The notes under the pieces were generated by a model, which worked only from the letters and a program-made list of their open reading frames with translations, was not told the DNA's origin and made no database searches. A program made the position numbers and the translations under genes. From Ditylenchus dipsaci (lineage: Eukaryota; Nematoda; Chromadorea; Rhabditida; Anguinidae): 64,000 nucleotides of DNA. Where the stretch lies: contig SADC01000471.1 of assembly GCA_004194705.1 (NCBI GenBank), positions 1 through 64,000 on the forward strand, read 5' to 3'. This document shows, piece by piece, positions 1 to 10,540 of the stretch (position 1 is the first letter of the stretch; the number at the start of each line of letters is the position of its first letter).

Positions 1-8
1 TTCTTGAG

Positions 9-226
9 GGATGAAGGATACAATAGAAAGATGTCTCGCTATCTTAAAAGAATTGGCCGTCTAATGGAATTGATTTAGTGGAGTACAGGTTTTTTACTTG
101 TTAACTCATAAATATTTACAGAAAGTGTTCAGAAGAGTTCTGGATGATGATGAAAAGCATGTAGAAGCTGAACAAGAAGAAATTTTTCGCAAAGCAGCTG
201 CCAAAGTCGATCATCCGCCCGAATAG
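9..226 (+). CDS. 3' end of small unrecognised gene (two exons)
   Basis: Two exons can be joined in frame. A possible exon to base 58 (ATG at 11) ends in phase 0 before a GT. A 63-base intron ends in TTTACAG at 121. The second exon reads 34 residues, KVFRRVLDDDEKHVEAEQEE and on, to a TAG at 224-226. The product end is charged and probably helical. An AATAAA lies about 70 bases after the stop, which supports a true 3' end. A TGA lies upstream in the same frame at 5-7, so the ATG at 11 may be the real start, or an acceptor AG at 7-8 may open this exon. I do not recognise the family. The gene may extend left of the window. Confidence 0.4.
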
Positions 227-294
227 GAGTGAAGAAAAGACTAATAGTCACAATTACTGTATGTTTAACATTGTTGTTATTCTGTCTCTGTTCC

Positions 295-300
295 AATAAA
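295..300 (+). terminator. Poly(A) signal AATAAA
   Basis: Canonical AATAAA about 70 bases downstream of the stop codon at 226. It probably ends the transcript of the first gene. Confidence 0.5.
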
Positions 301-387
301 ATGTAAAGAATATGATACTTCTATCACGAATTTTCTTTATGACTTAGTGGTGATGAATTAAAGGAGGCTGTTATAACTCACAAAAAA

Positions 388-500
388 AGTGTATCGAGTT
401 GGTGTATCGAGTCGAAACTGTATCGAGTTGGTGTATCGAGTCGCAAGTGTATCGAGTTGGCGTATCGAGTCACAATGTGTATCGAGTCGTAATGTCAGTC
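388..500. repeat. Minisatellite of GTATCGAGT units
   Basis: Five or six imperfect direct copies of GTGTATCGAGTYG, spaced 15-30 bases. A shorter block of the same units recurs in the same orientation at 1118-1155. The two blocks bracket the ORF at 656-1009. They could be subterminal repeats of one element or independent expansions. Confidence 0.6.
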
Positions 501-655
501 CCTTCAGAGAACTGCATCCGAGGGATAAGTACTGCAGTAAACATTCTGAATAATACGTCTGAACAAAAATAACTTCATAAGACAACATAAGCCTCCATTA
601 TGCTTCCGTGATCTCAATGTATCCTTGTGCTTGGCGTCTCCCTGGCTGTATTTTT

Positions 656-1009
656 TTATAAACACTTTGCGCATCCAGTTCTTCCGTGTTTGTTAGCTGA
701 AATACTTAATAATAGGACTGCCACCAGAAATAAATACTGACTTCTGTAAATAAAGTCACCAATTTGCCAGCTTAGAATTTTTCGAAAAGTGATTGGCTGT
801 TTGGAGTGGTATTTTCGATTCATTTTTTGCTTGACATCGAGAGCAACGGAAATAGCCATGCTCGATTCTATTTTTTGTTGACGTGCTTCTTGTCTTTGTC
901 CATACATAGCATCTCTGCCATCATCAGTATAAGTAATCGGTGCAGTTCGGGCTCCTATACGCTGCGTATGCACAAGTACGACTTGTCCATGCTGATTAAT
1001 ACTGAACAC
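656..1009 (-). CDS. Hypothetical ORF between minisatellite blocks
   Basis: A 117-codon minus-strand ORF. The first 80 codons have balanced, gene-like composition (for example TYTDDGRDAMYGQRQEARQQ), and the last 35 look like intron read-through. A TTCAG acceptor-like site lies just before the first codons, so this may be an internal exon. No family is recognised. Chance ORFs are common here, so support is weak. Confidence 0.22.
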   Translation of the reverse strand: MFSINQHGQVVLVHTQRIGARTAPITYTDDGRDAMYGQRQEARQQKIESSMAISVALDVKQKMNRKYHSKQPITFRKILSWQIGDFIYRSQYLFLVAVLLLSISANKHGRTGCAKCL

Positions 1010-1155
1010 GTGAAGTAAAGACTATCAGGCTTTAATTTATACAAATATAATAAATAATAAGAGGACTTTGCTCCACAAAACGTGACTTTAACACTACTCG
1101 GGAGTCGAACTGAGACTTGGTGTATCGAGTCGCAACTGTGTATCGAGTCGTATGT

Positions 1156-2318
1156 TAGTCGTCCTGGGCAGCCAAATTAAAGGGAGGGGAACTTTATATA
1201 CGCATCGCGTAGGTCACAGATTCGACTACCATCGGCCTCACAACATGTATATGTAATTTTCTTTTATTAACAATTTCGTGTAAAAGTCATCCTCGGGCTT
1301 TTGACTCTGCGACAAGACTATCAACGCAGGGTTCCACACCTAGTGTGGCTTTATTCGTAGGCTGAAAATAGGCTAGAGCTCCGATGATCGATGGTTTTGA
1401 GGGTTTTTTTTGAGTGCTTTGATTGATATTTTCTGAATTTTTTCGACAAGTCACACGTTTCATATACAGAAATGAAGTTAAGATTATAAGCTATCATTTG
1501 AGCTATCATACAGGATAGAAGGTAATATTTGTTAGAGCTAAGATTTTAAAAACTTTTACTGATTTCCAAATTACTGCATTTACTAAGTGAAGATGAAAAT
1601 GGTCGCAATTGATTGGTTGATCGCTATTCCTATTGATAATTTCATCGAATTTGACATGGTTCAATTTTTTTTATTTTAGCTCTAACTTTATACAAACTTT
1701 TTAAATTAGAGGGGGGGGGGGGGGCGCTTATTTTTCGATTGACCTCTAGGGAGAGGGCGGCAATAAGAAGGTAGGCGGTAATTGGAGGGGGCGGCAATTA
1801 TAGGAAATACGGAACTATAATGGGCAGGGCATTATGAACAGGACCAAGGCATTTTTCAACAAAAAAATAATAGGGGAGACCAAGGCCGAAAAAGGGTGAC
1901 CTAAAGGTGAATTAAGCCGCGGATAATTACAGAGTGTCGTTTATTTAGAAAGTGGCGGATAATTCTCCAACTTATAATTGCCGAAGGCACCGCCAAACCA
2001 AATTTTCATTTGTGAACATTATGAGCAATCACGAAAAATGTTTTTATGTGATAGGTGAATCTTTTTAAAGCCATTTTGAGGTTGGTTAATAATCGGCACC
2101 GATTTTTCGCCTGAAAAAAAAACATATATTTTGGTACTTTTTATTCAAGTTGAAAAAGTGAAAATCGTTTGGGGCGGAGGTTATTTGCTAGTAGCGTCGA
2201 ACTTTCAATGAATCGGTGACTGAACTGATCAGCGTTTTATCGTGACTAAGGTGATTCGACATTTGAAGTTTAAAATTTTCGAGTCAAAACTTCAATTAAG
2301 GAGACAGGAGGAATGAAC
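1156..2318. other. No gene seen; degenerate repeats and G-run
   Basis: AT-rich DNA without a supported gene. It contains a 14-base G run near 1711, diverged pieces of MITE ends (for example TAATAGG and ATACGG around 1800), and a GCTAGTAGCGTC at 2189-2200 that matches one end of the poly-C/poly-G MITE family found at 30754. Confidence 0.4.
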
Positions 2319-2516
2319 CAGCTGTACACAACAAATTGATAAAACAGTTGACGATGTATAAACATCAACATGTTAATCACTAGTTGTGAAAAACTGAAAA
2401 GCAGTACCAAATTGTGCACAGAAATAAAAGATCAACATGATAAGCACTACTTGCACTATTGAACCAAAACACTCCAAAATACATAAAATGTTACACCAAT
2501 TTGTTGTGCACAGCTG
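2319..2516. mobile_element. Small MITE with CAGCTGTRCACAAC ends
   Basis: The first and last 25 bases are inverted copies: CAGCTGTACACAACAAATTG at the left, and its complement, with one or two changes, ending at 2516. There is no coding capacity. No clear target duplication can be read. Confidence 0.6.
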
Positions 2517-2638
2517 TTTCCCTTTTTAGTCAGTTCAATTGAACTTTGGGCTAGTTTTTATTTGTTCTTTTTTTGATTTTATTACTTGTCGAAACCGGTG
2601 AACGAGTGAGAAGTTAATTGTCCAAAACAGTCGATAGA

Positions 2639-2775
2639 ATGAGTGCTCGCGATTTGAAAGAAAAGTGGAAAGATCCTCAGAAAGAAGATATGTATAATCT
2701 CTTCTGGGTCTACCCTAAAAAAGATTTTGAAAAGTGGAAGCAGCGGTTTCATACAACCAAAAAGAACTGGCAAAT
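2639..2775 (+). pseudogene. MULE-like transposase first exon (fossil)
   Basis: An ATG opens a 45-codon exon with Lys- and Trp-rich protein (EKWKDPQKEDMYNLFWVYPK, then FEKWKQRFHTTKKNWQ). It ends at a strong donor, GTAAGT, after a phase-2 split codon following Trp-Gln. The intact Phantom-like MULE at 39148 has a first exon with the same ending: Trp-Gln, a split Leu codon, the same phase and the same donor. I infer a related, diverged transposase N-terminus. No TIRs were found around it, and no zinc finger or SWIM exon follows within reach. It could instead be the first exon of a host gene derived from such an element. Confidence 0.4.
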
Positions 2776-3065
2776 GTAAGTTTTTTCAACCGGTTTTAAA
2801 CATTAATACCGGGTGCTGAAAATTCTCGCCATGTTTTTCACCAACTTTTTCGATAACATACGTATCTCTAAAACTTTAATTGAATATATATTTGTAGCTC
2901 TTGATATACTATTTTTAATAATCATCATTTATTTGGATTTATATATAAATTTAAATTAGAATATACAGAGAAATTAGCATTTGGGTCTAAGCAGTAGTAA
3001 TGCCATAATGAGAAAGTGATACGTATTTAAAAGTTCAATTCGGTTCAGTGCTTCAACAATATCTT

Positions 3066-3340
3066 GAAGGGGATGCACGCCGCGATGGGAATATTTTGGA
3101 AGGCGGGTACCAGGTCAATTCAAACGAGAATTATTTTAAAATAAATTTCGGTTGAGTGACCTGCGCGTGATAATTAATCAAAAAGACTTCCTCCATTGCG
3201 AAAGTTGGTTGTCGGTTCGATTCTCACTGGAGGTATAATTTTTCCACGACATTTCTAAAAGTTCGTCTATTTAATTTCGTTTGAATTTCGCTGGTACCCG
3301 CCTTCATTATATTCCATCGGCCACGAGCATGCCCCTTTAA
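3066..3340. mobile_element. TIR element with tRNA-like core (copy 1)
   Basis: Termini are inverted copies of about 55 bases containing AAGGGG, a GCATGCTCG-like stretch and GGCGGGTACCAG. The copy at 15648-15960 has the same ends and the same interior. The centre carries GGTTCGATTCTCACTGG at 3214-3230, a tRNA T-arm/B-box match, followed by a TTTTT run. It lies inside a larger, older inverted repeat (about 2970-3680) whose arms share ACGTATCAC. Confidence 0.7.
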
Positions 3341-3369
3341 GTGCTGGAAGACCTACTTTACAAGCAAAT

Positions 3370-3600
3370 TCTTTTTAGTTAAAGTATTGAGATATGGCTT
3401 TTTGAAAAAGTCAGTTTCTTTAAAAGGACTAAAATTGGTAAAAGTTGAGAAAACTTGGATGTCAGTCATTTTTTAAGAAATCGATTTTTCAAAAAGCCAT
3501 ATGTCAATAATCAAATTTTGAAAGATTATTATGTAAAATGGTTTCATACCTCTTGAACTGTGTACAAGAAAATTTGAAAATGTTTTGAAGCGCTAGATCC
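3370..3600. repeat. Hairpin with GCCATATCTCAA-type arms
   Basis: Short inverted arms around GATATGGCTTTTTGAAAAA and its complement near 3490. Versions of this arm recur at about 10080 and 10200, 19120, 22330, 42820 and 52215, so it marks a widespread foldback family. It is non-coding. Confidence 0.5.
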
Positions 3601-3716
3601 AAAATCAAATTTTTTGACCAGTTGAAGTGATGAAAATACGTATCACCTTCTTAAAATGACATTACTAGTATTTGACTTGAATGCTGACTTTTCTCATATA
3701 CATTCAACTCTTGATA

Positions 3717-3886
3717 CAGTGTACCTCCATATAGTGCAGATCTCGATATAGTTTATATTTTTTTCAACCTCATTTAGTCAGCTCTAAGCCAAACTGGCTT
3801 ACAGTGAACCCTCGATATAGTGTAACCCTCGATATAGTGTAGATTTTTTCTGATCCCCCAGCCTACACTATATCGAGAGTGGACTG
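3717..3886. mobile_element. pogo/Tigger-type MITE (CTCGATATAGTG)
   Basis: Begins CAGTGTACCTCC after a TA and ends in GGACTG. The interior carries repeated CTCGATATAGTGTA, inverted near the right end. CAGT..ACTG ends with TA targets are characteristic of pogo/Tigger (Tc1-mariner) elements. It is diverged, and the right TA is lost. Confidence 0.6.
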
Positions 3887-3942
3887 TTTTTCAAATAAAT
3901 TTTATGTAACAATTGCAAAAAGATGTCTAAGCAACAAATGAC

Positions 3943-4335
3943 ATGTTCAAAAATATTTTCACACACACTTGTGTTATCCGAATATTTACTGGGAAAAGAG
4001 CGGAACTTTTTCCGCACCCGTATTTAAGGAAATACCTTCGCGATGGCTTCACTTGGTACAACCACACTGCATCCGAAAAAGAAGACCTGCAATATTCCAA
4101 GTCTGCTGATAAAATTTGTGAGGGCAAAATGAAAGTGGCCAAGGAAGCAGATAAGATTGGTCTATACCGATTAGAGTTCAATGATGATGGCTATGAACAT
4201 TTCATATCGGAATTTAATGATGACACCTATGGAAATTTCATGTCCGAACTTTTCGAAAATTTGATAATAGCGTGCCAAACCATCATCCTCCGTAAACGAA
4301 ATTACGGTAAACATTCCATCTGCAGGGTGTCCTAA
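3943..4335 (+). CDS. Hypothetical ORF, possibly an exon
   Basis: A 130-codon ORF. The stretch from about residue 15 to 105 looks protein-like (RDGFTWYNHTASEKEDLQYS and acidic FNDDGYEHF and FNDDTYGNF near-repeats). The final 20 codons look random. It lies 1.2 kb downstream of, and on the same strand as, the transposase-like exon at 2639, so it could be a later exon of the same decayed element. I cannot assign a family. The internal doublet EFNDDxY is the only notable feature. Confidence 0.3.
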   Translation: MFKNIFTHTCVIRIFTGKRAELFPHPYLRKYLRDGFTWYNHTASEKEDLQYSKSADKICEGKMKVAKEADKIGLYRLEFNDDGYEHFISEFNDDTYGNFMSELFENLIIACQTIILRKRNYGKHSICRVS

Positions 4336-4661
4336 ATTTTCTGCACCTCTTTTTTGGTCATGAATTTTTTATTGGACCTGTTTTGTATTATGTCTCGGAA
4401 GTTTTTACTATCTCGTTCTCTACCAAAACCACAATCAAAATATTTTTGTTGTTTATAGTATAAACTTTATGCTCTGGCTTTTATTATTAATTGATTTTAG
4501 AAACCGCTGTTTTGTGCAATCTCGAAAGCATTTTTATACGAGTGTAGTGATAAAGCCCTCGCCTGGAATACATTTGGTTCGAAAATCAGAATTTACGGGG
4601 TGAATAGAAAATTTTAAGATGAATAGCAAAAAAAAGAAAAAAACCGCCTACCGAATTTCTT

Positions 4662-6778
4662 TTAACACTTGAATGCTTGATTGTTCTAAGAGCACATCCT
4701 GGTGCAGAATTTAACGCTGTACACAATAGTGAAAAAATTAAAAAAAAAATACTATGTGCGGTCAGGTGCCCCTAGGAATCAACCAAGTCAAGATTTTGCA
4801 TATGAAACTTTAATTTTCTATAATTGAATACAGTGATTCATGACTTGAGAAAAAGGCGCAGATTATGGCTCTCTAATGAGGTATCATTTATGACAATTCG
4901 ATGTAAAATTTTTACTTCGAAGAAAAAATGTGTCATTTTTGAATACGTTGTTGATACTTAGGAATACTTAAGAAACATACAGAAAGAGCGAAACAGTAAA
5001 CCCTCGATTTAACGGCCCCTGGGGACCGGCCTTAGGGGCCGTTAAATCGAGGGGTCGTTAAAATCAGGGCCGTTAAATCGAGTTTCTTGAACCAAAAGTG
5101 TCCAAAGGGCCGTTGAATCGAGGTATGACTCTGAAAACGTCAAAACTCACCAAAGATCTAATGAAAAAGCTAATTTACATTGAAAAACAACAGCAACTGA
5201 GCTCAGCCATCAATACAGATTAAGTTTTTTGATTTCTGACTGCCTTTGCAATTTTATCCTTTATCGTAGGATTAGTCATGATCCTTAGCTAAAATTACCC
5301 TTTGTCCTCTTGTTGAGTCTATTATGTAAATTAAGTGGTTGTAGTTGATATCACAATCTAACCAAAAATGCATTTGAGACGACTTCGAGTACTACACAAT
5401 TTCCATAAACTTCAATAAGTTGAAGAAGTTATAGCCCTAAGTATATAAGTTATAGCTTCACTGTCCCTCAACATCTTAAACCATGAAACATCGACACAAA
5501 GGTGCTAATTTATGTTAAGAATGCAGAAAATTAAAAAAAAACACTTTTATTTATGACTGATAATCACATCAAGCACCTGCGATTATGGCTGATTTTCGAC
5601 TGAAAGGGCTGATTTAGACGGCTTTGTCATGAGAACCGTCTTAAATAGTAAAATAAACAAATAATCAGGCAAATAGTGACGATAAATCGAGGGATCGTTA
5701 AATCGAGGGCATATTTTCGCAGTGGGGAGCGGCTCTAGGGGCCCTGAAATCGAAGAGCCGTTAAACCAAGGGACCGTTAAATCGGGGGTATAACTCCTTA
5801 TGTTTTAGTCAAATCCAATCAAACTGAGCCCAGGGGGGGGTGCGTTAAACCGAGGGGGGGGCGTTAAATCGAGGGTTTACTGTAACATCATTTTTTAGTT
5901 ATTCATATATACTATTAGACAGAGCAGGAAAAACTGCAGCAGAAAAAGTTTTTAAAGTAAAAAGATGCGTCGAGATGGTTTAGCAAGACTCTCAAAAAGA
6001 ACTTTAAAATCAGTTTTCACGTGAAACTCTTATTTTGCTAAAAAAAACACTGATTTTGATACCCAGATTAAAGCTCAGCATAGTCTATTTGCTAATGAAA
6101 CTACCTCGAAAATAAGAAATTGTTGTCCAATTTTAAATTCGGCTCGAGACATAAATCATTTGAATTTTTAAAAATTTTAATATTTGTTGTCTTGAGCGGA
6201 ATTCGAAATTTGACTACAAGTTTTATGTTTGAGCGCAGTTTCATTACAAATCGACAATGCTGAACTTGAATCCGGTGTCAAAAATTAGAATTTCATCAGC
6301 GAAATATGAGATTTTTAATTTTTTTGAGTGTCTTGCTAAACAATCCCAACTCGTCTTTTTACCCTTCTTCAAAGCTTATTCTAGTGCAGTTTTTTGCTCT
6401 GTCTAATGGTATAGAATGAAAATTTAAAAAAAATGATGACATCAGACTTTTTGTACATAAGTATCAAACCGTTTTCGAAAAATGACAATTTTTTCTTTGA
6501 AATAAAACTTTCATACTAAATTGTCATAAATACCTGAATGATATTTAATCAGCTCGTAATCTGCGCTTTTTTCAAAGTTATAAATTACTGTATTCGATAA
6601 TCGAAATTAACGAGATCTGCCCTATTGAAGTTCATACGCGAAAATCTTGACTTGGTCGATTCATAGAGGCAGTTGACCGCACATAGCGATTGTTTTGAAA
6701 AAACTTTTAACTATCGTGTTTAGCGTGGAATTCTGCACTAAGAAGTGCTTCTAGGACAATCAGGCATTCCAGTGTTAA
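4662..6778. mobile_element. Large foldback element, TTAACAC family (copy 1)
   Basis: The left end, TTAACACTTGAATGCTTGAT, and the right end (complement TTAACACTGGAATGCCTGAT) are inverted copies. Long stretches inside pair as well, for example GTGCGGTCA near 4760 with its complement near 6680, and AGACAGAGCA near 5920 with TGCTCTGTCT near 6405. The centre holds GCTGAACTTGAATCCGGTGT at 6261 and a matching inverted motif near 6075. The same ends and core occur at 34352-37165. TTAA at both ends may be the target site or part of the TIR. A Tigger-type MITE (4994-5882) interrupts the left arm. Confidence 0.7.
4994..5882. mobile_element. Tigger-type element nested in foldback
   Basis: Starts CAGTAAACCCTCGATTTAAC and ends with the complement, GTTAAATCGAGGGTTTACTG. 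Both ends carry several degenerate GTTAAATCGAGGG units (5035-5130 and 5690-5880). There is no ORF. A TA follows the right end, but the left flank reads AA. It interrupts the arm of the surrounding 4662-6778 foldback, so it is the younger insertion. Confidence 0.75.
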
Positions 6779-7199
6779 TAATGCTGCCAGCCGCCTAATT
6801 TTTGAGATGCTCAAAAATCGGGAAAATCGAAATCCGATCTCCAGAATCAAAATGTGAAAGTGCAATCAGTAGAAGTCGAGGGAGTTAAGAAAAGGCAATT
6901 ATTAGCTTCAGGAAAATATATACTCTAGCCTGATGTATATGTCTTCAAAGTCGAGGGGGCTGCTTTATTAGAAAAAATACGGTAAATGAAAAGTAATGAC
7001 CAAAATAAAACGAGCAGAAAATTTGGGTCACGCTGTAAATAAATGATAAAGACTTTAAGACTTCAAATAGTGGACAATCTCAAAGTGAACAGGAGAAAAA
7101 GGAATGGGATGAAATATCCAAAAAACTTATGGAGTGTGTACAAATTTCACCTCGGCAAATCCCCTATGTGCAATGTAGATTTAAAAAAAACATATACTG

Positions 7200-7680
7200 T
7201 ACAGGGTGTCCAAAAAAATCGGGTAATCCTTTTTCTTGAGGCAACTATACTTTTTTGGGTGAACTTTTCTATCGACTGATTTCTTTATTTTTTCTCATCT
7301 TTTCGCAAAAGTCATGACACCATTATGTAGCCCTGTGACTCTAGGTTCTGATGAGATATCGATTGTTGTATCATCTCTACAAATGTAGCACAAAAAGGTA
7401 AAAGTATGAAGCAAGTCAGAAAAAAAAATTGGTTCATACTTTTATCGTTTTGTGCTACATTTTGCAAAGGTGGTGCAACGATCGATATCTTATTAGAAAC
7501 TTGAGTCACAGGGCTACATAATGATGTCAGATAAAGGTAATAAAAAGTGTCAGAAAAAAGATAAGAAAAAGTAATGAAATCAGTCAAAAGAAAAATTTGC
7601 CTCAAAAAAAGATTGAAATTTGCCCCAAATATATATATTCGCCTCAAGAAAAAGGATCACCCATAAAAATCACGACCCAA
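7200..7680. mobile_element. Foldback MITE with ACAGGGTGTCC end
   Basis: Inverted arms: GGTAATCCTTTTTCTTGAGG at 7220 pairs with CCTCAAGAAAAAGGATCACC at 7641. An inner pair is TGTAGCCCTGTGACTC near 7327 with its complement near 7504. The loop near 7415 is AT-rich. It is non-coding; the 111-codon minus-strand ORF across it is an artefact of the palindrome. Confidence 0.65.
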
Positions 7681-8099
7681 TAAGGGTAACGCCAGACTAC
7701 TTTTTTATAAGACTTTTTTGTAAACGATATGTCCTTTTGTAGCGATGAATATTTTCTAAAAATAGTATATTCATATTTTATATGTCAAGTAAACGTCATA
7801 GATAATTTGACCAAACTAAAAGCTTAGCCAGGAATCGAAATTGACAAAATTTCGGGAGGGGGCCGTTTCGTATTCGCGCTTCTCGTATTTGACAAAATTC
7901 GTATTCGAACAAGGTTCGCATTCGACAAAACTCGTATTTGAAAAAACTTGTACTTAACAAATTCGCTTGTTTGTATGAGTCAACGTGTCTCGTCTAATAT
8001 ACATCGTGTTTTAGACCAACATGAGCAGTGATGATGATGACTTCAGCATTTGATTTGAGTAGATGATATACTGGGTTTAATTTCTATGTCTTTTTTTAG

Positions 8100-8249
8100 C
8101 AATTCGTTGCGGGTCAAGTGGAGCGAAGGACGGCAAAAAGCATCAGGACCGACAAAAGAATTCTCGCACAGGTGCAACAATTCACACAGGTCCTCGCCGG
8201 TCGAAAGCCATTAACAGAGTGGGCTGATGGAATGGTTGCCGCATTCTAG
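8100..8249 (+). CDS. Putative terminal exon inside TIR element
   Basis: Follows a strong acceptor, TCTTTTTTTAG. Frame 1 encodes 49 residues (QFVAGQVERRTAKSIRTDKR then ILAQVQQFTQVLAGRKPLTE) ending in ADGMVAAF and TAG. Composition and codon use look real, and an AATAAA at 8320 follows. Upstream, an acceptor-like GTGTTTTAG at about 8014 precedes an ATG (MSSDDDDFSI then stop). A GTGATG donor inside it would instead join to a different open frame of 44 residues ending SKAINRVG. I cannot decide between them. No family is recognised. It lies between the terminal inverted repeats at 7832-8722, so it may be captured host sequence or transposon cargo. Confidence 0.35.
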   Translation, partial: QFVAGQVERRTAKSIRTDKRILAQVQQFTQVLAGRKPLTEWADGMVAAF

Positions 8250-8319
8250 CCAAAGAAAAGAATGCTGTTAACAATTTATGTTCGATCGCCAGTTGTTCAT
8301 GTTGTGTTGATTGAAGAGA

Positions 8320-8325
8320 AATAAA
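8320..8325 (+). terminator. Poly(A) signal AATAAA
   Basis: Canonical AATAAA 70 bases after the stop of the putative exon at 8100-8249. Confidence 0.4.
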
Positions 8326-8390
8326 GTAAAAGCAAAATCACAAATAGGATGAGTAGATTTTAAAGACAATAAGGCTTAAACTTGGATATG

Positions 8391-8478
8391 CAGTGGAGAC
8401 TCGATATAGTGGCCACCCTCGGAACTTACTATTAGGGTACCACTATATCGAGAGTGCCACTATATCGAGACTTGACTG
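8391..8478. mobile_element. 88-bp Tigger-type MITE
   Basis: CAGTGGAGACTCGATATAGT at the left; complement ACTATATCGAGACTTGACTG at the right, followed by TA. It is almost entirely inverted repeat. It sits inside the 7832-8722 element. Confidence 0.75.
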
Positions 8479-8819
8479 TATTGGGATGTTGCCTTGTGAA
8501 TGCGTGTTTAACACATACAAACAAGCAAATTTTACTAGAATACGAGTTTTGCCGAATGAGAAATTTGCGAATACGAGTTTTGTCAAAAGCGAATTTCGTA
8601 GAATACGAGCTTTGTCAAATGCGAGTTTTGCGAATACGAGTATTGTCAAATGCAAGTTTTGTCAAATACGAGAAGCGCGAATACGAAACGGCCCCTCCCA
8701 AAATTTCGATTCGAATTCGGCGAAAATTCCGTGCCAGCAAATTGTTCAGCGGAAAATTGAGTAATGGAGAGAATAAAATTGTTGATGGGTTTTACAAATA
8801 ACATGTTCTTGTTTAAATG

Positions 8820-9005
8820 TAGGGCTGTCGATCGAGCGCTCGATTTCGAACTTTTCGCTCGAAAGTTCGAAAATTTTCGAATTTCGAGCGGAAATTTCGA
8901 ATTTCGAGCGCTCGAAAAAAAATTTCGAATTAGGCTTTCGAATTTCGAGCGCTCGAAAAAAATTCGAATTATGCTTTCGAATTTCGAGCACTCGAAAAAA
9001 TTTAA
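8820..9005. repeat. TCGAGCGCTCGA palindromic repeat cluster
   Basis: Several spaced copies of the palindrome TCGAGCGCTCGA and of TTTCGAATTTCGAGC, both orientations intermixed. It is non-coding and produces several spurious ORFs on both strands. Confidence 0.6.
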
Positions 9006-9202
9006 ATTAAATGGCACTTGTGAAAACCATCACGGAATTTTATGCTCTCTATTTATACTTTTGGCGCGCAATTTTCCTGCGAACAATTTTTGCCCCTGCC
9101 CGGTAACATTAGGAAGATTGAGAAATGCTCGTATATAACTTCGGTAAAATGTTTGGCCCGAGAAAAATTGTGTCACTTTAATGAAGCGGTTTTCTTGACT
9201 TC

Positions 9203-9534
9203 AATTGGTTGGGCGACCGTTTCGAAAAAAATAACAAATATTTGAAACACATTTTGATGAAAACTTTTTGGTCGTCAGACTAATCTGGAATTCCGACATA
9301 GAATTTTGGTTCAGCATAGTCAAAGGAAACTTGGTAAAAATTTGCTGTTTGAATGATTATTGTCTTGAGAGAAATTTTTATTTTAACGACCGTTTTCAAT
9401 TTTTAAAAGCAGTTCTATAAGCAAATCGACTATGCTGAACACGAATACGGTGTCAGAGTTCCAGATAAGTCTAAGGACAAAAAAAAGTTCTCCGTCAATT
9501 CAAATATTTGTTAATTTTTTTTTTTCAAAATGGT
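9203..9534. mobile_element. Foldback with conserved CGAATNCGGTGTC core
   Basis: Arms pair: GGGCGACCGTTT / AATGGTCGCC, AAATATTTG, and GTTCAGCATAGTC at 9311 with GACTATGCTGAACACGAATA at 9428. The motif continues ACGGTGTCAGAGTTCC on the right and appears inverted, decayed, on the left. It shares this core with the 4662, 34352 and 61124 foldbacks. Outer ends are uncertain. Confidence 0.55.
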
Positions 9535-9907
9535 CGCCTTACCCTCTGAAAACTTCGTTTTTTTATATTAGGAATAGTTTTATTCCTGTACTTTTAAGTC
9601 ACATTTAAGTCGAAAAAACCGTTTTGCAAAATGACAATTTTTTTCGAGTCAAACATTTTAGATTAAGTCGTAATTAAAATTTTTCAACTATATGTCAATA
9701 GAAAGTTGAGTCTTTGCCCTTTCTAACGAGCTATAAAATCGTGTTTGTGTACATAAAATATTTGATTACCAACTGATTTTATGAACACACCCAAGTCTTT
9801 TTTGACATCATTCAGAAATTGATCGAAATATTGAGCCAATCCGCTTTTTTCAGAAAATTGTTTGCAAAATTCCAAAGAAAATTTTGCACTAGAACGTGCC
9901 ATTTGCA

Positions 9908-10393
9908 CACCATTTGGCTCAAACCCTTGTCTGGTCGTTTTGACAGGGTTACCAGCGTTTTGATCACTTTAACTGGTCAATGTTTTATTTAATTTTAAGT
10001 TTCACGACAAAATTCATCACCATGTTGTAGCGCAGCTCAAGAGCTATAAAACCCATATTACAAAATAATTTTTGAGATTCTGCGTGTTGAGATATAGCCT
10101 TTTGAAAAAAATAAATTTATTGAAAAAAATGACCAAAATGAAAGTTTTTGCCAATTTTTCTGATTTTGGTCATTTTTTCAAGAAAATGATTTTTTCAAAA
10201 GGCCATATCTCAACACGCAGATTTTCAAAAATTATTTTGTAATATGGGTTTTGTAGCTCTTGAGCTGCGTTACAACATGGTGATAAAATTTGTCGAGAAG
10301 CTTCAAATTCAATAAAACATTTGACCAGTTAAAGTGATCAAAACGCTGGTAACCCTCTCAAAATGACCAGACAAATGTTTGGAGCCAAATGGT
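9908..10393. repeat. 490-bp palindromic element
   Basis: Near-complete inverted repeat. CACCATTTGGCTCAAAC at the left matches the complement of GGAGCCAAATGGTG at the right; arms of about 210 bases meet near 10150. Each arm contains the GCCATATCTCAACACGCAGA motif of the recurring hairpin family. It has no gene. Confidence 0.8.
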
Positions 10394-10540
10394 GACTTAT
10401 TCAAAATAATCAAGATTAAGGCAATATGCCATTTGAAAGAGGAGATGCAGGACTACAAAATCGTATTTTAATCATATTCAAATAGATAGAATTAAAAAAA
10501 GATATGATCTTCTAAAGAAATTTTCAGACTTTTCTCGCAC

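Larger units (their letters stand above)
7832..8722. mobile_element. TIR element with subrepeat ends carrying an exon
   Basis: Ends are inverted copies containing GGCCGTTTCGTATTCGCGCT. They continue into tandem degenerate units of CGTATTTGACAAAACT (about 7885-7965 at the left; complement at about 8530-8680 at the right, more units). Between them lie a possible coding exon with splice acceptor and AATAAA (8100-8325) and an 88-bp Tigger MITE. The structure resembles gene-fragment-carrying MULE or Pack elements, but no target duplication can be read. Confidence 0.55.

Noticed and set aside
1711..1724. Long G run as a telomere or quadruplex landmark
   Set aside because: Homopolymer runs of this type recur as part of the poly-C/poly-G MITE ends; no telomeric repeat unit is present.
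7312..7647. 111-codon minus-strand ORF
   Set aside because: Runs through both arms and the loop of a palindromic MITE; no protein-like features.
8393..9138. Several overlapping ORFs over 100 codons on both strands
   Set aside because: All arise from the tandem TTTGTCAAATACGAG and TCGAGCGCTCGA repeats, which stay open in many frames.
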